Source: Paraburkholderia sp. NMBU_R16 (GTDB taxonomy: Bacteria; Pseudomonadota; Gammaproteobacteria; Burkholderiales; Burkholderiaceae). Taken from it: DNA of 64,000 nucleotides. Positions 1 to 8,599 of this stretch are shown here, piece by piece. A program made the translations under genes and the position numbers. The stretch covers positions 1 through 64,000 of the forward strand of contig NZ_JAAAYE010000018.1 in assembly GCF_013282575.1 (NCBI RefSeq). Reading direction: 5' to 3'. Below the pieces are notes generated by a model. That model ran no database searches. It was not told the origin of the DNA and saw only the letters and a program-made list of their open reading frames with translations. Positions within the stretch are counted from its first letter, which is position 1; the number at the start of each line of letters is the position of its first letter.

Positions 1-22
1 ATGACGGGGGACTGCTCGGCGC

Positions 23-73
23 GGCGTGGCGGCAGCGGTTCCGGGCTACGCCCTTCACCGCTGCCGCCACGCC
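23..73. repeat. Perfect 17-bp inverted repeat with 17-nt loop
   Basis: Bases 23-39 are the exact reverse complement of bases 57-73, with 17 bases between them. The arm reads GGCGTGGCGGCAGCGGT. No T-tract follows on the plus strand, so an ordinary intrinsic terminator is unlikely. It lies directly upstream of a truncated coding remnant, which fits a REP-like palindrome or the end of a mobile or rearranged segment. I saw no second copy in this window. Confidence 0.6.
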
Positions 74-93
74 AGTACTCTCATCCTGATTGA

Positions 94-366
94 CGCGCTG
101 CTCTCATCTTGTTTGACGCGCGGCAGGGTGCGAGCGCAGGCACCTTCGTACGTGCGCCGGCCGACGCGGTGGAAGACGCAGTGTGGTCCGCGAAGCGCGA
201 TACCGACACGGGCTACGGCATTGCGGTGTTCGATGTCGATCCGGGCGAGCGTGGCGGCAAGACCACCATCACGATGAACTACTATCACGCGCCCGGCGCG
301 GACCGCGTCCCGACCGGGGAGTACGAACTCTTCGAGACGGTGACACTCGCGAAGGCACGTCGTTGA
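94..366 (+). pseudogene. 3' remnant of a metallophosphoesterase-like gene
   Basis: This frame encodes about 85 residues with the feel of a C-terminal beta domain (motifs SAKRDTDTGYGIAVFDVDP and TITMNYYHAPGADRV) and ends in a normal stop. From memory this resembles the C-terminus of secreted metallophosphoesterases of Burkholderia; that match is not verified. Upstream in the same frame there is a stop at 91-93, and none of the three forward frames before it continues the domain. The first possible start is TTG at 109, with no convincing ribosome-binding site. The N-terminal catalytic part is therefore missing or frameshifted away. It could instead be a short independent ORF. Confidence 0.4.
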
Positions 367-688
367 GATGTAAGTTGACTGATGCAGGGGCGGCTTCATC
401 ACCCCCTGCATCGGAAGGCAGGCGTAACGGCGTTGCTGCTCGCTGAAGGTTGCGCGCGTACCGATGCAGTCGCCGCGTTGCATTCTTTCTACTTTTCGCT
501 GTTGTCCTCTGGTTTTCGTCCGCCATCCCGCCCGTACCGTCGCGACTTTTCGACAATCCTCCTGCAGCACTTCACTAGCTGACTCCGAATGATTGCTCTT
601 GCGCAACGCTAACGGTTGCCGCAAGTCGCAAACGTTTTCCTTCCTCGCCCCACGGCGATTTGCCTCGTATCCTTAAAAAGGAATGTCC
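367..688. other. Intergenic region upstream of the tryptophan-type cluster
   Basis: About 320 bases without a supportable gene. Open frames here have no ribosome-binding site and no recognisable content. The promoter of the downstream five-gene cluster should lie in it, but I see no convincing -35/-10 pair. The last bases hold the ribosome-binding site AAAAAGGA (675-682) of the VOC gene. Confidence 0.5.
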
Positions 689-1189
689 ATGCCGAAGAAG
701 CTTCATCATGCTGCCTATCGATGCAAGGACGCCGCTGAAACCGTCGACTTTTATGTCGACGGAATCGGGATGAAATTTGCGGCGACGATGATCAATCACA
801 TCCCGTCGACCGGCCTCAAGGCCATTAACAACAATGTCTTCTTCGAAATGGAAGACGGCAGCTATATCTGCTTTTTCGAGATTCACGGCAGCAAGGAACC
901 GGTACTGCCGGTCGAAAACGATTGGGCACAACATCTCGCGCTCGAGGTAGAGGATGAAATGCGCGCCGAGGCCATCTGTGCACGGCTGCGCGAGCGCGGC
1001 GTGGCAGTCGAAGGACCCGTCGTGCACGGCGAGCTCGCGAGCTCCTGGTATTGCAACGATCCGAGCGGACATCGGATCGAATTGATCGTCAAGCCCAAGG
1101 TACCCGCGACCGCGATCTGGGAACGCTTTGCGGCAACCGCATACGACGACTTGGCCAAGTGGGCCGAATTCAAGAAGACCGCGGTCTGA
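689..1189 (+). CDS. VOC (glyoxalase/extradiol dioxygenase fold) protein
   Basis: A 166-residue protein of the vicinal oxygen chelate superfamily, whose members use a divalent metal for isomerase, lyase or ring-cleavage chemistry. Two beta-alpha-beta-beta-beta modules are visible. The probable metal ligands are a His in the first strand (KLHHAAYRC), Glu in ICFFEI, His in WAQHLALEVED and Glu in GHRIELIVKP. The start at 689 puts AAGGA six bases upstream; an in-frame ATG at 683 lies too close to it. It opens a run of five closely spaced plus-strand genes that includes a tryptophan 2,3-dioxygenase, so a role in opening or rearranging an oxidised tryptophan product is plausible. The reaction itself cannot be read from the sequence. 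Confidence 0.8.
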   Translation: MPKKLHHAAYRCKDAAETVDFYVDGIGMKFAATMINHIPSTGLKAINNNVFFEMEDGSYICFFEIHGSKEPVLPVENDWAQHLALEVEDEMRAEAICARLRERGVAVEGPVVHGELASSWYCNDPSGHRIELIVKPKVPATAIWERFAATAYDDLAKWAEFKKTAV

Positions 1190-1255
1190 GCGGGTCCCTA
1201 CGGTCGCATTCGTCGACCGCGCATTCCGTTGCAAAAACGCAGATCGAGGTCGCGC

Positions 1256-2326
1256 ATGAAGGAAACGAATTACTGGAACTACCTCAAAGTCGAGGAGTTG
1301 TTGGCGCTTCAAACCGGCCGCGGTGAGGAGGAATCGGGAGTCGGTAACGATGAACTGCTTTTCATCGTCGTCCATCAGATTTACGAGCTTTGGTTCAAGC
1401 TCATCCTGCGCGAATTGACGTTCGCGCGCAATGCGCTAAGCGAGGAGATGCCGCACGATCATCGCGTCGCGCCGGTCGTACGCTCCTTGCGCCGGGCCAT
1501 CGTCATTTTCGAGCAGGCGAATCAGCATTTCCGGGTAATCGAGACGATGACTACACGGGATTTTCTCGATTTCCGCGACGCGCTTACGCCAGCGAGCGGC
1601 TTTCAATCGGCGCAGATGCGCGAAGTCGAGATCCTGCTGGGGCTCGAGGAGCACGAACGCATTTCGCTTGGCAACCGATGCTTCAAGGACGCGCTGAAGT
1701 CGGCGGACGGCACGCCCTCATGGGCGGCCCGACGCGTCGAAGAGCGTATCGCGCAAGGCCCGAGTTTCAAGCATTGCCTCTATGAATGGCTGTCCCGTCT
1801 GCCGATCGTCGGGACGGTCGACGGCTTCATCGGCGACTATGTGCGCGCCATTCGCGACGAGAACCGAGGCCGCGCGCAAATGCTCGTCGAGTGCGGTCTT
1901 CCGCCCGACGATATCGAGCGCCTTGCCGTCCGACGGCGGGCCGACGAATCGAACGTCGAGGCTTACCTGCGCGCGCAGGACGACCCCGAAGCCGATAGCG
2001 CGACGCGCGTCAAACGTCGTGCGGTACGCGCCGCGTTGCTCTACATCGAAAGCTACCGCGAACGACCCGAACTCGGATGGCCGCGCGAGCTCATCGAAGC
2101 CGTGCTCGATTTCGAGCAGGCCTTCGTGATCTGGCGGCAGCGGCATGCGCGGATGGTCGAGCGGATCATCGGACGCCGCGTCGGTACCGGCGGCTCGAGC
2201 GGCGTCGACTATTTGGACGAAACGGCGCTGCGCTATCGCGTGTTCTCGGATCTTTGGGCCGCGCGTTCGTTGTTGTTGCGCAAGGCCGCGGTCCCGACGC
2301 TCGATCCGGCGTTGGAGGATCGATGA
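1256..2326 (+). CDS. Tryptophan 2,3-dioxygenase family protein
   Basis: A 356-residue haem dioxygenase of the TDO family, which oxidises L-tryptophan (or a modified indole) to N-formylkynurenine. The family signatures are intact. HQIYELWFKLILREL (His40) carries the active-site His, and FRDALTPASGFQSAQ holds the substrate-carboxylate Arg107. The C-terminal FVIWRQRHARMV supplies the proximal haem His (about 297), followed by GTGGSSGVDYL with Thr311. The ATG at 1256 has GAGG six bases upstream and is preferred to a TTG at 1229. It is longer than the roughly 280-residue bacterial catabolic enzymes. No kynurenine formamidase or canonical kynureninase gene lies nearby, so it probably feeds a dedicated biosynthetic route rather than catabolism. 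Its stop overlaps the next start (ATGA at 2323-2326). Confidence 0.88.
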   Translation: MKETNYWNYLKVEELLALQTGRGEEESGVGNDELLFIVVHQIYELWFKLILRELTFARNALSEEMPHDHRVAPVVRSLRRAIVIFEQANQHFRVIETMTTRDFLDFRDALTPASGFQSAQMREVEILLGLEEHERISLGNRCFKDALKSADGTPSWAARRVEERIAQGPSFKHCLYEWLSRLPIVGTVDGFIGDYVRAIRDENRGRAQMLVECGLPPDDIERLAVRRRADESNVEAYLRAQDDPEADSATRVKRRAVRAALLYIESYRERPELGWPRELIEAVLDFEQAFVIWRQRHARMVERIIGRRVGTGGSSGVDYLDETALRYRVFSDLWAARSLLLRKAAVPTLDPALEDR

Positions 2327-5061
2327 TGACGCGCATTCGCGTGGTCGTCGTCGGGGCAAGCATGGCGGGCTTGATGGCCGCGCTCGCGCTCGCGCGCAAA
2401 GGCGCCGACGTTCAATTGCTCGATCGCGACGATATGACGCCGCGCGTCGATCATGCATCGAGCGGTGAAACCCCGTTCGACGCGAGCTGGCGCAAAGGTG
2501 TACCGCAGGCGCGTCATACTCATGCGCTCGCGGCACTTGGGCGCCAGGTACTGCGGTCGCGCGCGCCCGACGTGTGGCAGGCGTTGCTCGATGCGGGTGC
2601 GATCGAGACGCCGTTTGGCGGCACGCTGCAACCGGGCAAGCAAGCCGTGCCACGCGTCGACGATGAGACGTTGTTCGGCCTATCGTGCCGGCGCTCGCTC
2701 GTGGAGGAAGTCGTCCGCCGCATCGTATGCGCCGAACCGAACGTGACGCTGCACGATCGGGTGGTCGTCACTGGACTGCTGGCGGCGCCCGGACCGTTAC
2801 CGGTCGTCGAAGGTGTACGCACGTCGGAGGGCGACGTGCGGGCCGATCTCACGATCGACGCGCTGGGACGTGCATCGCCATTGGGAAAGTGGCTGCAAGC
2901 GCTCGGCGCATCCGCACCGGTGGAGAGCTCGGAAACCTGCGGCTTGTCCTATCTCACGCGCTGGTATCGGTCGCGCCAACGGCCGGCCGTGCAGTTGACC
3001 GCGGGTCTTTCCGCCGGCGCCTATGCGGCATCGAGCGGCTGTATCGCGTGCCCCGCCGATCACGGCTATGTGTCGGTGACGATGATCGTTCCGCACGGCG
3101 ACCTCATGCTGTCGCCGCTATCGGATGCGCAGACGTTCACTGCGGCGGCCCGTTTGCATGCCGGCCTTTCCGAATGGCTCGATATCGAGGGAGAACCGGT
3201 CTCCGACGTCCTTCGCTGGCCCGTCTGCGAGAATCGCTTCCGACGCTTCGTTGTCGATGGCCGGCCGCTCGCGCTCGGGCTGATCCCCGTCGGGGATTCG
3301 ATTTGCGTGACGAACCCGGTCTATACACGCGGCATGTCGCTTGCCGCGCGCTACGCGTTTGCGATCGCGGACAGGGTCGATGCGCTCGGTGTGGGCGACG
3401 GCTATCGACTCGCTCTCGCATCCGACGCGCTCGCACAAACGCTGCTGCGGCCCTGGTTCGACGACAGTGTCGCCCAGGATCGTACGCGCCTTGCGTTTTG
3501 GCGCGGCGAGGCTCATCCGTCGATGGGCGACGAATCGATTACGCTCCACCACATCGCGACCGCGGCGCGGCATGACATGGAGGTGTGGCACGCGTTGGCC
3601 CGCCGCACGGGCATGCTCGAGGAGCCCGATGCGATTTTTACGCGTGGCGCGCTCATCGAGCGCGTGCGCCGGACGCTGGCGGCGCATCCTCCGTCGCCGC
3701 CGCCGGGGCCGACGAGGCAGGACCTGCTGCGGGTCATCGATGCGCGACGCGCACATGTGTCGCAGCCGGGAACGCACGCTGGTATCGACGCCTCCCGATC
3801 GCACGAAGCTCGCAGCGAGCCGGCCTTCGATGTCGCAGCCGCGCGTGAGCGCTTTCTGCTCGACGATCGCATCCTGTGTCTCAACCACGGCATGCTCGGC
3901 GCCTGTCCTATCGAAGTACTCGATCGGCAGACCGAGTGGCGCGCGCGAATCGAACGCCAGCCGGCTGCCTTCGTTCTACGCGAGCTCCCGGCTCGACTCG
4001 ACGATGCGCGTCAGGCACTGGCGGAACTCATCGGCGCATGCCCGGGAGATCTGGCGCTGCTACCGAACGTGACGACGGCGCTCAGTGCCGTGCTGCGATC
4101 GCGCTCGTTCGCCGCGGGCGATGAAATCCTGACAACCGACCACGCGTACCTGTCGTGCCGGAATCTGCTCGATTTCGTGGCGCGCGAAACGGGCGCCCGA
4201 ATCGTCGTCGCTCGGATAGAGACGCCCGTGGCCCACCCCGATGCGGTCGTCGACGCCGTGCTCGATCGCGTGACGGCGCGCACGCGGCTCGCGGTTCTGG
4301 ATCACGTGACCAGTCCGACGGCGATCGTCTTTCCTATTGCGGCGCTCGTCGACCGACTGGCGGCCCGCGGTGTCGATACGCTGGTCGACGGCGCGCACGC
4401 GCCGGGAATGTTGCCGCTCGACGTCGACGCGATCGGCGCCGCGTACTACGCCGGCAATTGCCACAAATGGCTTTGCGCTCCGCGCGGTGCGGGCTTTCTG
4501 CATGTGCGGCGGGATCGCGCCGACGGTTTGCATCCGCCCGTGATCAGTCGCGGCTACGGCGTATCGAGCGCCGATCGTCCGCGGCTGCATCTCGAGTTCG
4601 ACTGGCTGGGCACCGCGGACCCCACGCCGCTGTTGTGCATTCCCGACGCGATTCGCTTTTTGCGGAGTCAACTGCCCGGTGGATTGCCGGCGCTTTACGC
4701 GCGCAATCGTGAGCTTGCGATCGATGCCGCGCATGCGTTGGTGCAAACAGTGCCGCTCGCACGGCTCGCACCCGATTCGATGGTCGGCAGCATGATCGCG
4801 TTCGAACTGCCGGACTCGTTCGCCGCGGCGCGCACCGACGCAGCCGCATCGCTGCAGCGCCGCCTGTACGACAGGCATGGCATCGACGTATCCGTTGCGT
4901 CCTGGCCGGACGGCCGGCGGCTTGCGCTGCGTATCTGCGCGCAGATCTACAACTCGAGCGACGATTTTCGTCGACTGGGCACCGTGCTTCGCGAACTCGC
5001 CGCCGACGTGCGAGACGGCGACGCGGTGTCCGACGATCACCTTAGGAGTACTGAATGTTGA
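2323..5061 (+). CDS. Fused FAD-dependent oxidoreductase and class V aminotransferase-fold (PLP) protein
   Basis: A 912-residue two-domain fusion. Residues 1 to about 450 form an FAD monooxygenase-type domain: the dinucleotide fold VVVVGASMAGLMAALAL at the N-terminus, GVPQARHTHALAALG as in epoxidase-like flavoproteins, a DALGRASP segment, and the flavin-binding GLIPVGDSICVTNP. From about residue 500 to the end it is a PLP fold-type I protein of the isopenicillin N epimerase/EgtE-like class V group. That part has VDGAHAPGMLPLD for the PLP pyridine and GNCHKWLCAPRGAGF with the Schiff-base Lys at about 715. GGAGG lies at 2314-2318; starts at 2323 and 2326 are both possible. Frame and codon use are continuous across the junction. 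The PLP half may be a C-S or C-C lyase or an epimerase; the substrate is unknown. Confidence 0.85.
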   Translation: MMTRIRVVVVGASMAGLMAALALARKGADVQLLDRDDMTPRVDHASSGETPFDASWRKGVPQARHTHALAALGRQVLRSRAPDVWQALLDAGAIETPFGGTLQPGKQAVPRVDDETLFGLSCRRSLVEEVVRRIVCAEPNVTLHDRVVVTGLLAAPGPLPVVEGVRTSEGDVRADLTIDALGRASPLGKWLQALGASAPVESSETCGLSYLTRWYRSRQRPAVQLTAGLSAGAYAASSGCIACPADHGYVSVTMIVPHGDLMLSPLSDAQTFTAAARLHAGLSEWLDIEGEPVSDVLRWPVCENRFRRFVVDGRPLALGLIPVGDSICVTNPVYTRGMSLAARYAFAIADRVDALGVGDGYRLALASDALAQTLLRPWFDDSVAQDRTRLAFWRGEAHPSMGDESITLHHIATAARHDMEVWHALARRTGMLEEPDAIFTRGALIERVRRTLAAHPPSPPPGPTRQDLLRVIDARRAHVSQPGTHAGIDASRSHEARSEPAFDVAAARERFLLDDRILCLNHGMLGACPIEVLDRQTEWRARIERQPAAFVLRELPARLDDARQALAELIGACPGDLALLPNVTTALSAVLRSRSFAAGDEILTTDHAYLSCRNLLDFVARETGARIVVARIETPVAHPDAVVDAVLDRVTARTRLAVLDHVTSPTAIVFPIAALVDRLAARGVDTLVDGAHAPGMLPLDVDAIGAAYYAGNCHKWLCAPRGAGFLHVRRDRADGLHPPVISRGYGVSSADRPRLHLEFDWLGTADPTPLLCIPDAIRFLRSQLPGGLPALYARNRELAIDAAHALVQTVPLARLAPDSMVGSMIAFELPDSFAAARTDAAASLQRRLYDRHGIDVSVASWPDGRRLALRICAQIYNSSDDFRRLGTVLRELAADVRDGDAVSDDHLRSTEC

Positions 5062-5849
5062 ATGGGAATCACGAAGCAACCCGGCGTGTGTTGTTGACCG
5101 GCGGAAACGGCGGCATCGGCATCGAGCTGATTCGGGTCTTCGCCGAGGGTGGGGATCACGTCACCTTCACGCATCGCCCGGACGACGACAGCCGGCGCCG
5201 GGCACTCGATCTGATCGAGCGGTTTCGCGATCGCCGCGTCGACGCTTTGCCGCTCGATGTCGGAAACCGTGCGAGCCACGCGGAGCTGGTCGAGCGCCTC
5301 GCCGAACCTGTCGATGTCCTCATCCACAATGCCGGCGTCGGCACGAAGACGGTGGAGCGGGTTGCGTCGCACCCGAAAGCTCAGGACGAAGCGTTCTTTC
5401 GCGTGAATGCGCTCGGGCCGCTTTGGCTGACCGACGATCTATTGCCCGCGATGCGCCACCACGGTCGCGGCAAGATCGTCTTCGTGAGTTCGGTCGATGG
5501 CGGCATCACGCATTTTCCACGTTTTCGCGCGGCGGATGGAATGAGCAAGGCGGCCGTCGCCTTTCTCGGGCGGCAACTCGCGGCATCGCTCGCGTATACC
5601 GGCATCGATGTATTCACCGTCTGCCCCGGCGCAACGGATACGCCGATGTTCCAAGCCAGTACGCTGCGCGGGCTGACGGCCGAGCAGCGGCAGGCGCTCG
5701 AATCCTCGCTGCCAGGCGGGCGACTGATCGAGGCTCGCGAGATCGCCGATCTTTGTTTTTATCTGTGTCGCGACGAAGCGCGCATTTTGCGCGGTGCGGT
5801 CATCGATGCGTCGCTGGGTTTGGGCGTGTGCCCGACCGTCTTGAGCTAA
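5055..5849 (+). CDS. Atypical short-chain dehydrogenase/reductase (SDR)
   Basis: A 264-residue Rossmann protein of the classical SDR type. It has LLTGGNGGIGIELI for cofactor binding, HNAGVG after strand 4, and the catalytic-Ser strand FVSSVDGG. The YxxxK motif is broken: the expected Tyr is Asp161 (DGMSK, Lys165 kept), in an otherwise standard helix. The protein may have a changed mechanism, use another acid, or be non-redox. AGGAG six bases before ATG 5055 defines the start, which overlaps the end of the fusion gene by seven bases. It belongs to the same transcription unit as its neighbours. Confidence 0.85.
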   Translation: MLNGNHEATRRVLLTGGNGGIGIELIRVFAEGGDHVTFTHRPDDDSRRRALDLIERFRDRRVDALPLDVGNRASHAELVERLAEPVDVLIHNAGVGTKTVERVASHPKAQDEAFFRVNALGPLWLTDDLLPAMRHHGRGKIVFVSSVDGGITHFPRFRAADGMSKAAVAFLGRQLAASLAYTGIDVFTVCPGATDTPMFQASTLRGLTAEQRQALESSLPGGRLIEAREIADLCFYLCRDEARILRGAVIDASLGLGVCPTVLS

Positions 5850-5859
5850 GGAGCCCTCC

Positions 5860-6978
5860 ATGCCCGTTCCATCCAATAGCTTCTGGGAGCAATGGCTCGT
5901 CGCGCATCGCGCGAAACCCGAAGCCTGTGTGACGTTCTCGCTTTCCCCCTCTCCCTCGTTGAAGGAGTTCATCGAAGAGCTCGACGGCAGCATGCCTCTC
6001 GATTGGTCGAGCGAAGACTATCAGGGAGCGCGCGGCCTACGCGCCCAGGTTCTCGACCGTTACGGGTACCGTCCCGCGTGCGATATCGACGATGTGCTGA
6101 TCACGGCGGGTGCGCAGGAGGCGAACTATCTCGCGTTGACTCAGTTGCTTCGCCCCGGCGATGAACTCGTGATCGATGCGCCTGGCTGGCAGCAGCCGAT
6201 CGTCCTGGCCGAGCAAATCGGTGCCGTCGTGAAGTATGCGCCGCGCCTCGAGGCGCGCGGCTGGGCGCTCGACGTCGATCGGCTCGAAGCGCTCGTCACG
6301 CCGAAAACCAAGGTTGTTTTCATCTGCAACCCGAACAATCCGACGGGGCGTGTGGAGGACGAAGCGACGCTGCGCAGGATCGTTGGCATTGCCGAGCGTG
6401 TCGGCGCGTACGTCATCTCGGACGAGGTTTATCGCGGTCTCGAATGGGAAGGGCCGCAAACGCCGCGCGTCGCGACGATGTACGAGCGTGGTATCAGCAC
6501 CGGCAGCGTGTCGAAACTGCTGGGCTTGCAAGGCCTGCGCACCGGCTGGATGATTACGCGCGATCGAAAGGTGATTGCCGACGCGATGGTATTGCGCGAG
6601 AACACGAGCGAGATCATGAACGTGATGGGCGAGCGTATCTCCGAGATCGCATTGCGTCCGGATCGATTCGCCGTCGCCGTCGAGCGCTCGCGAGCGGTCG
6701 GATATGCACGGATCGAACGGCTCGACCGGTTCGTCGCCGATCAGCCGGCATTGCGCTGGCGCCGGCCGGCGGCGGGGCTGCTCGGACTCGCATACCTGGA
6801 TCTGCCGATATCGGCGGGAGCGTTTGCGCATAAGCTGCTGATGCCGCCGTACAACACGTTCGTGATGTCGGGCGACGCGTATGCGTGCCCGCAGCATCTG
6901 CGGCTCGGGGCGGGCGGCGTGTCCGACGAGGAGCTTGAACTCGGGCTTACGCGAATGGCGCGTTTGCTTGGGAGTTGA
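5860..6978 (+). CDS. Class I/II PLP aminotransferase
   Basis: A 372-residue fold-type I PLP enzyme. NPNNPTGR and SDEVYRGLEW are the substrate-pocket and PLP-Asp signatures, and Lys219 in SVSKLLGLQGLRTGW is the Schiff-base residue. Its N-terminus (NSFWEQWLVAHRAKP) recalls capreomycidine-synthase-like aminotransferases, but this is a weak hint. The start ATG 5860 has AAGGAG immediately upstream, overlapping the SDR stop, so the two are coupled. It is the last gene of the five-gene run. It may transaminate an amino-acid intermediate, for example a kynurenine derivative, or perform a PLP-dependent cyclisation. Confidence 0.87.
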   Translation: MPVPSNSFWEQWLVAHRAKPEACVTFSLSPSPSLKEFIEELDGSMPLDWSSEDYQGARGLRAQVLDRYGYRPACDIDDVLITAGAQEANYLALTQLLRPGDELVIDAPGWQQPIVLAEQIGAVVKYAPRLEARGWALDVDRLEALVTPKTKVVFICNPNNPTGRVEDEATLRRIVGIAERVGAYVISDEVYRGLEWEGPQTPRVATMYERGISTGSVSKLLGLQGLRTGWMITRDRKVIADAMVLRENTSEIMNVMGERISEIALRPDRFAVAVERSRAVGYARIERLDRFVADQPALRWRRPAAGLLGLAYLDLPISAGAFAHKLLMPPYNTFVMSGDAYACPQHLRLGAGGVSDEELELGLTRMARLLGS

Positions 6979-7119
6979 GCCGGATAGCTCTCGATGGGCA
7001 GGCGGGCAGTATCGAATCGGAGCGATAGGGTGCATTCGACGAAATCGCATGTCGCGCTGTCCGGGCACGCTTTGAGCTAACTGCGATAGGTGCGGACCAC
7101 TCCTGTCCGTGGAGGCACC

Positions 7120-8361
7120 GTGTCGAAGAAATCGGCCAAATCCGCGCAATATCCTCCGTCTGACGCCAGGCAGTGCGTGCTGGCCGAGTTGCGTCGGCAG
7201 AAAATGGCGCGCTCGCCTCATGCCTATGAGCGGGGCACCGCCGCTCACTTTTACGAATGGGTGAAGACACAGGCGGCCGGCAGATTACCGGCGGGGCCGG
7301 ACGTGTGGATTTGCGGCGATTGTCACCTGGGCAACCTGGGCCCGGTGGCCAACGCCGACGGAGAGGTTGCGGTTCAGATCCGGGATCTCGATCAAAGCGT
7401 GATCGGAAATCCGGTGCACGACCTGCTTCGGCTGGGACTATCGCTGGCCACCGCGGCACGCCGTTCGGACTTGCCGGGTGTGATCCTGAGCCGCATCGCG
7501 GGTGCGCTGCTCGACGGGTATGAACAAGCATTCGACGACCGCCGCGCTGACGACGCGAGCCGGTCGCAACGACCGAAAGTGGTCAGGATCGCGATGAAGG
7601 AAGCGCTGCACCGTTCGCAGCGTAAGCTCGCACGCCAGAATATCCGGCATATCGAGCCCCACATCCCGCTTGGCAAGCGGTTCTGGGCAATGTCGGACGA
7701 TGAGAATCAGGCGGTGCACGCGCTGTTCGAAGCCGGTGGCCCGGCGCTGATTCGTACGGTGCTGGGCGAGACGGAGCGAGACGCGTCGGCGATCCGCGTG
7801 CTCGATGCCGCTTATTGGGTGAAAGGATGCAGCTCGCTAGGGCGGCGCCGATATGCGGTGTTATTGGGCACCGATGGGGCGAGCTGCACGGACGGCCCAC
7901 CGCGCCTCATCGACATCAAGGAAGCGGCCGCGCCTACGGCGCCGGTTGCGCACGGGCATCGCATGCCTCGCGACAATGCGAAACGTGTGGTGGAGGGCGC
8001 ACGCCATGTCTCGCCGTTGCTGGGCGAGCGCATGATTGCTGTACAGCTCGATGGTTGCTCGGCAGTGGTCCGCGAACTGATGCCTCAGGATTTGAAGGTC
8101 GAGGCTGAGCATCTGTCTGAGCGCGACGCGGTGAAAGCGGCGTATTTTCTGGCGCTTGTCGTCGGTCGCGCGCATGCGGGACAGATGGCTGCAGCGACTC
8201 GCAAAGCGTGGCTCGCCGCATTGCACACCAGGCGACCGAAGTCTTCGGAGGCGCATTCGTGGCTCTGGAGCAGCATCGTCGAGTTGCTCGTGATGCATGA
8301 AGCGCAATACCTCGAACATTGCCGGCGTTATGCGTTGGAACGGCCGTTGAGGGACGAGTAG
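7120..8361 (+). CDS. DUF2252 family protein
   Basis: A 413-residue protein of the DUF2252 family, whose fold is related to aminoglycoside-phosphotransferase-like kinases; the biological role of the family is not established. Visible kinase-like elements are ICGDCHLGNLGPV (catalytic-loop type) and IRDLDQSVIGNPVHDLLRL (metal-binding type). The chosen GTG at 7120 is preceded by GGAGG at 7111-7115; an in-frame GTG at 7090 lacks such a site. It follows the metabolite cluster on the same strand after 141 bases with no clear terminator, so cotranscription is possible. DUF2252 genes commonly occur alone, so it need not belong to the pathway. Confidence 0.8.
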   Translation: MSKKSAKSAQYPPSDARQCVLAELRRQKMARSPHAYERGTAAHFYEWVKTQAAGRLPAGPDVWICGDCHLGNLGPVANADGEVAVQIRDLDQSVIGNPVHDLLRLGLSLATAARRSDLPGVILSRIAGALLDGYEQAFDDRRADDASRSQRPKVVRIAMKEALHRSQRKLARQNIRHIEPHIPLGKRFWAMSDDENQAVHALFEAGGPALIRTVLGETERDASAIRVLDAAYWVKGCSSLGRRRYAVLLGTDGASCTDGPPRLIDIKEAAAPTAPVAHGHRMPRDNAKRVVEGARHVSPLLGERMIAVQLDGCSAVVRELMPQDLKVEAEHLSERDAVKAAYFLALVVGRAHAGQMAAATRKAWLAALHTRRPKSSEAHSWLWSSIVELLVMHEAQYLEHCRRYALERPLRDE

Positions 8362-8421
8362 CTAGCGGCGCGCGCGAACAGATGAAAGCCGGGGCTCGTG
8401 ATTCATTGGCGGTCTTTAGAC

Positions 8422-8589
8422 ATGCTCATACACAACCTTCATGCGATGTCCGAGAACGTCGCCGAGTTCGTCGGCAAGACGCGCGCTGATGGTCCAATTG
8501 TTGAAGCCGAAACGAAAATGGCGTTGCTCATAGGTTCGCTCGACGAGGCTGCGCTGGCGGAGTGGTTCCGGCAGCGGCTAGTCGAGTAG
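8422..8589 (+). CDS. Small hypothetical protein (55 aa)
   Basis: A short open frame starting MLIHNLHAMSENVAEF and ending AALAEWFRQRLVE, acidic and predicted helical, with no recognised domain. It lies between DUF2252 and the convergent ribE. The ATG has no strong ribosome-binding site, and an in-frame GTG lies at 8398. It reads like protein rather than an antisense shadow, because no gene overlaps it on the other strand, but expression is unproven. Confidence 0.3.
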   Translation: MLIHNLHAMSENVAEFVGKTRADGPIVEAETKMALLIGSLDEAALAEWFRQRLVE

Positions 8590-8599
8590 CCGGCAGACA

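Noticed and set aside
2077-2322. An N-terminal extension of the FAD/PLP fusion
   Set aside because: The extension overlaps TDO, is Arg/Ala-rich, and a ribosome-binding site with ATG at 2323/2326 fits the flavin-fold start.
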